From positions 202,058 to 266,057 of the forward strand of contig NZ_JNYQ01000010.1 in NCBI RefSeq assembly GCF_000717245.1: a DNA stretch of 64,000 nt, given 5' to 3'. The DNA is from Kitasatospora papulosa (lineage in GTDB: Bacteria > Actinomycetota > Actinomycetes > Streptomycetales > Streptomycetaceae). This document shows positions 62,201-64,000 of the stretch, in pieces (within the stretch, counting starts at the first letter, position 1; each line of letters begins with the position of its first letter). Under the pieces are notes generated by a model, which saw nothing but the letters and a program-made list of their open reading frames with translations, had not been told where the DNA came from and searched no databases. Position numbers and translations under genes: made by a program.

Positions 62201-63628
62201 TCAGGCGGGATGCAGAACGATCCGGTCGAGTGAGGCGCGGAACTCGGCGACGCCGTCCTCGCCGGTTGCGGGGGCCAGCGCCTGGTCGAGCCGGCCGAGC
62301 TGACCGAAGATGCGCGCGGATCCGGTCTCGGCGGCGATCCCGACGGCCTGCCCACCGATTCGGGCAGCGAGGGTCACGTTGCCTGTGCCCGCATGGGCAC
62401 GTGCAGCGCGAGCGAGGTAGACACCGCGGTCCCGGCGATATGCGGACGGGAGCACTGCGAGGGCGCTGTCGAAGCCTGCCGCGGCCTGCTCATACTCGCC
62501 GAGCGCGGCGAGGGAGCGAGCTCGGGCGGTGCTGATGTACGCCGCATCGAGCCAGGAACCCCAGACACCGTCGGAGCCCGCGCGCCCGAGGAGAGCAAGC
62601 GCGGTGTCGTAAGCCCTGTGGGCTTCACCGCCTTCACCGAGTACGGCACGCGCGTGGGCCTCGTGCAGAACGGCGATGACTTCGAGGCGGCTCCCGGGTC
62701 GGGCGGTGCGTCGGGCGGCTGCGGCGAGGCCGAGAGCGTCGGCAGGATGGCCGGTGTCGACGGCGAGCTGGGCCTTACGGCCGAGGATGTACGCGGTGAG
62801 ATCGGTGTCGCCGGTGATGTGGGAAGCGTCCAGTGCTTTCGCGGTGTGGCCGTGGGCGGTGCGCTCGTCGCCGATGTCCTGGGCGAACCAGCCTGCCAGC
62901 TCTTCGTATCGCGTCTCCAAGGCGAGAAGCTCGATGGCGTCGGTGCCACGAGCGGATCGACGTCTTGTGGCAAGGGAGACGAGGTGTTGTTGCAGGGCGG
63001 GCAACACGTGCCGGGGGCCGATGAGGTTGTCGGTCTGGATCATGACCCGGCGGAGTTGCGCGAAGTGCTCGAAGGGAGACCCCATGTCGGCGAGTTCGGT
63101 GGCAGCCGCCGGCGTCGCGGCCGGCAAGGCTGTCGCAGCCAGGCCGGCGATCCCTGATGCGAGAACAACGCGGCGGGGCACGGGCACGAACAGGATCCTT
63201 CCGTGGATGCGGGCGGGGACGACGACCGTGTCCGTGTCGTCTCCAAGCGAGCCTGCCCGCACGACCGCGTTCATGGCCAGGGCCTCCGGGGCGCTGGCCC
63301 CATGGCCCCGTGGACTGGCCCCATGAGTCGCTGTCGCGGCTCTGGACACCGGGACAGAGCAATCCTGGGGGGCCTCGCGCTCCGCGCTGTCCCAGCCACG
63401 AACCAATGCACCGGCGGCATCGAGGATGTCGTCGAGAGTGATGGCCGCATGTTTCGGGACGGGACGTTCAGCGCGCTCGAAGCGCCCGAGATGTGAACGG
63501 TCGATCAACGCCCTGCGAGCCAGAGCCTGCTGTGACAGCAGACGGGCCTCACGGAACTGGCGTAGCTCATAACCCCAGCGGTGCCATGGGCCGGCGTCCG
63601 GAGTCAGCTCGTTCGGCTGCTGCCCCAC
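62201..63628 (-). CDS. XRE-family regulator with TPR-like sensor region
   Basis: 475 residues. HTH at 18-75 (YELRQFREARLLSQQALARR, ALIDRSHLGRFERAERPVPK); a central hydrophobic segment (VVLASGIAGLAATALPAATP); then tetratricopeptide-like helices (AKALDASHITGDTDLTAYIL, AYDTALALLGRAGSD). Architecture common in Streptomyces for regulators next to small enzyme genes. It heads the unit with the reductase and deaminase. Start GTG 63628. Confidence 0.85.
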   Translation of the reverse strand: MGQQPNELTPDAGPWHRWGYELRQFREARLLSQQALARRALIDRSHLGRFERAERPVPKHAAITLDDILDAAGALVRGWDSAEREAPQDCSVPVSRAATATHGASPRGHGASAPEALAMNAVVRAGSLGDDTDTVVVPARIHGRILFVPVPRRVVLASGIAGLAATALPAATPAAATELADMGSPFEHFAQLRRVMIQTDNLIGPRHVLPALQQHLVSLATRRRSARGTDAIELLALETRYEELAGWFAQDIGDERTAHGHTAKALDASHITGDTDLTAYILGRKAQLAVDTGHPADALGLAAAARRTARPGSRLEVIAVLHEAHARAVLGEGGEAHRAYDTALALLGRAGSDGVWGSWLDAAYISTARARSLAALGEYEQAAAGFDSALAVLPSAYRRDRGVYLARAARAHAGTGNVTLAARIGGQAVGIAAETGSARIFGQLGRLDQALAPATGEDGVAEFRASLDRIVLHPA

Positions 63629-63904
63629 GCTTCCTCCTCCACCGTGGACTTTCGTTCACCCGCGGTCGATGTCAGCGACAGGGGCGGCTCTCCATGGGGC
63701 CTGCGGAGCCAGCGTGTGAGGCTCCATCTAGGGCCTGCCCACCGGGGTTCCGTACCGCTTTCATCGTCGGTACGAGCTGATCACACGGTATCCGAACGGC
63801 GCCTGGCAGGGACCTGATTCACGTCAGGGGCGAACGTAGTGGTCGGTCGGACCGAACGCATTGCGCAACCGTCGGATGAGCCCTGCGCGGGCGGAGCGCG
63901 ATCT
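63629..63904. other. Non-coding stretch upstream of the XRE regulator
   Basis: No gene. ATCTAGGGCCTG occurs at 63727 and again at 63902, the second being the apparent end of an IS element; the first may be a relic of a former insertion. Confidence 0.4.
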
Positions 63905-64000
63905 AGGGCCTGTGTGAGGTCGTGATCAATATCTGCGTTCCGCTGCCGTGCCGGGACGGATCACGGTAGAACGCCGGTGTGACGCGCCGACAGCTCAGTG
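63905..64000 (+). mobile_element. Start of another IS5-family element (cut by window edge)
   Basis: CTAGGGCCTGTGTGAGGTCG looks like a terminal repeat. A GTG at 63979 opens VTRRQLS, the usual first residues of IS5/IS1647-type transposases. Only 22 nt of the coding region are visible, so the call is provisional. Confidence 0.45.

Overview
The window is chromosomal DNA from a Streptomyces or close relative. It has very high GC, GTG starts, long perfect terminator hairpins, an IdeR/DmdR-type iron box, and a core gene order that, as I remember it, matches the Streptomyces coelicolor stretch from pheT/pheS (SCO1594/1595) through the ethanolamine gene glnA4 (SCO1613) to the glycine-betaine transporter (SCO1620/1621). 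It divides into a conserved core (about 1-40.8 kb) and a decayed, mobile-element-rich accessory region (about 40.8-64 kb) with lower GC in places.

Core, left part. A five-gene, translationally coupled lipid operon (FAD amine oxidase, DUF1365, two cyclopropane-fatty-acid-synthase-like methyltransferases, DUF1295 membrane protein) lies beside a SigK-type ECF sigma factor and its RskA-type anti-sigma factor. A divergent membrane molybdoenzyme gene runs off the left edge. All three transcription units start with the same motif, CCAATCC-N15-CCGAAT, so they probably form one SigK regulon. The gene set parallels Mycobacterium tuberculosis Rv0449c-Rv0444c. An FdhF/YdeP-type molybdoenzyme, an SRPBCC protein, a siderophore-interacting protein behind an iron box and a 5'-3' exonuclease follow.

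Core, middle and right. Next come a betaine ABC transporter whose permease/binding-protein gene carries two tandem binding domains, each missing the same block and frameshifted; an XRE-cupin regulator; a TDT exporter with a divergent LysR regulator; the gamma-glutamylethanolamide cluster (amidotransferase, GntR, glnA4, aldehyde dehydrogenase, SDR); a D-threonine-aldolase-like protein; a mycosin-like protease operon; a serine hydrolase; SseB and DUF1844 proteins; infC-rpmI-rplT with an attenuator-bearing leader and an ATC start for infC; an rRNA methylase; a sensor kinase; pheST; a TPR regulator and a NUDIX hydrolase.

Accessory region. Two copies of the 3' end of a 3-hydroxyacyl-CoA dehydrogenase gene flank an AAA ATPase gene, and a tyrosine integrase with an excisionase-like gene lies beside the second copy, which suggests repeated integration at one site. 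Then come two IS5-family elements that each carry a different passenger gene (DUF1877-like, DUF4265-like) inside their inverted repeats, many gene remnants (MFS, aminotransferase, phosphotransferase, methyltransferase, HAD, HxlR), a NUDIX/HEPN-like pair, and a larger cassette at 52.5-59.7 kb. That cassette encodes a coiled-coil protein, a 766-residue protein with a degenerate P-loop, an SPFH-like protein and a 1119-residue HsdM-like protein whose catalytic motif IV is lost and which ends in a HEPN-like motif. It is the best candidate here for an undescribed, possibly defensive, system. The window closes with a TPR regulator plus RibD-type reductase and deaminase genes, and the start of another IS element.
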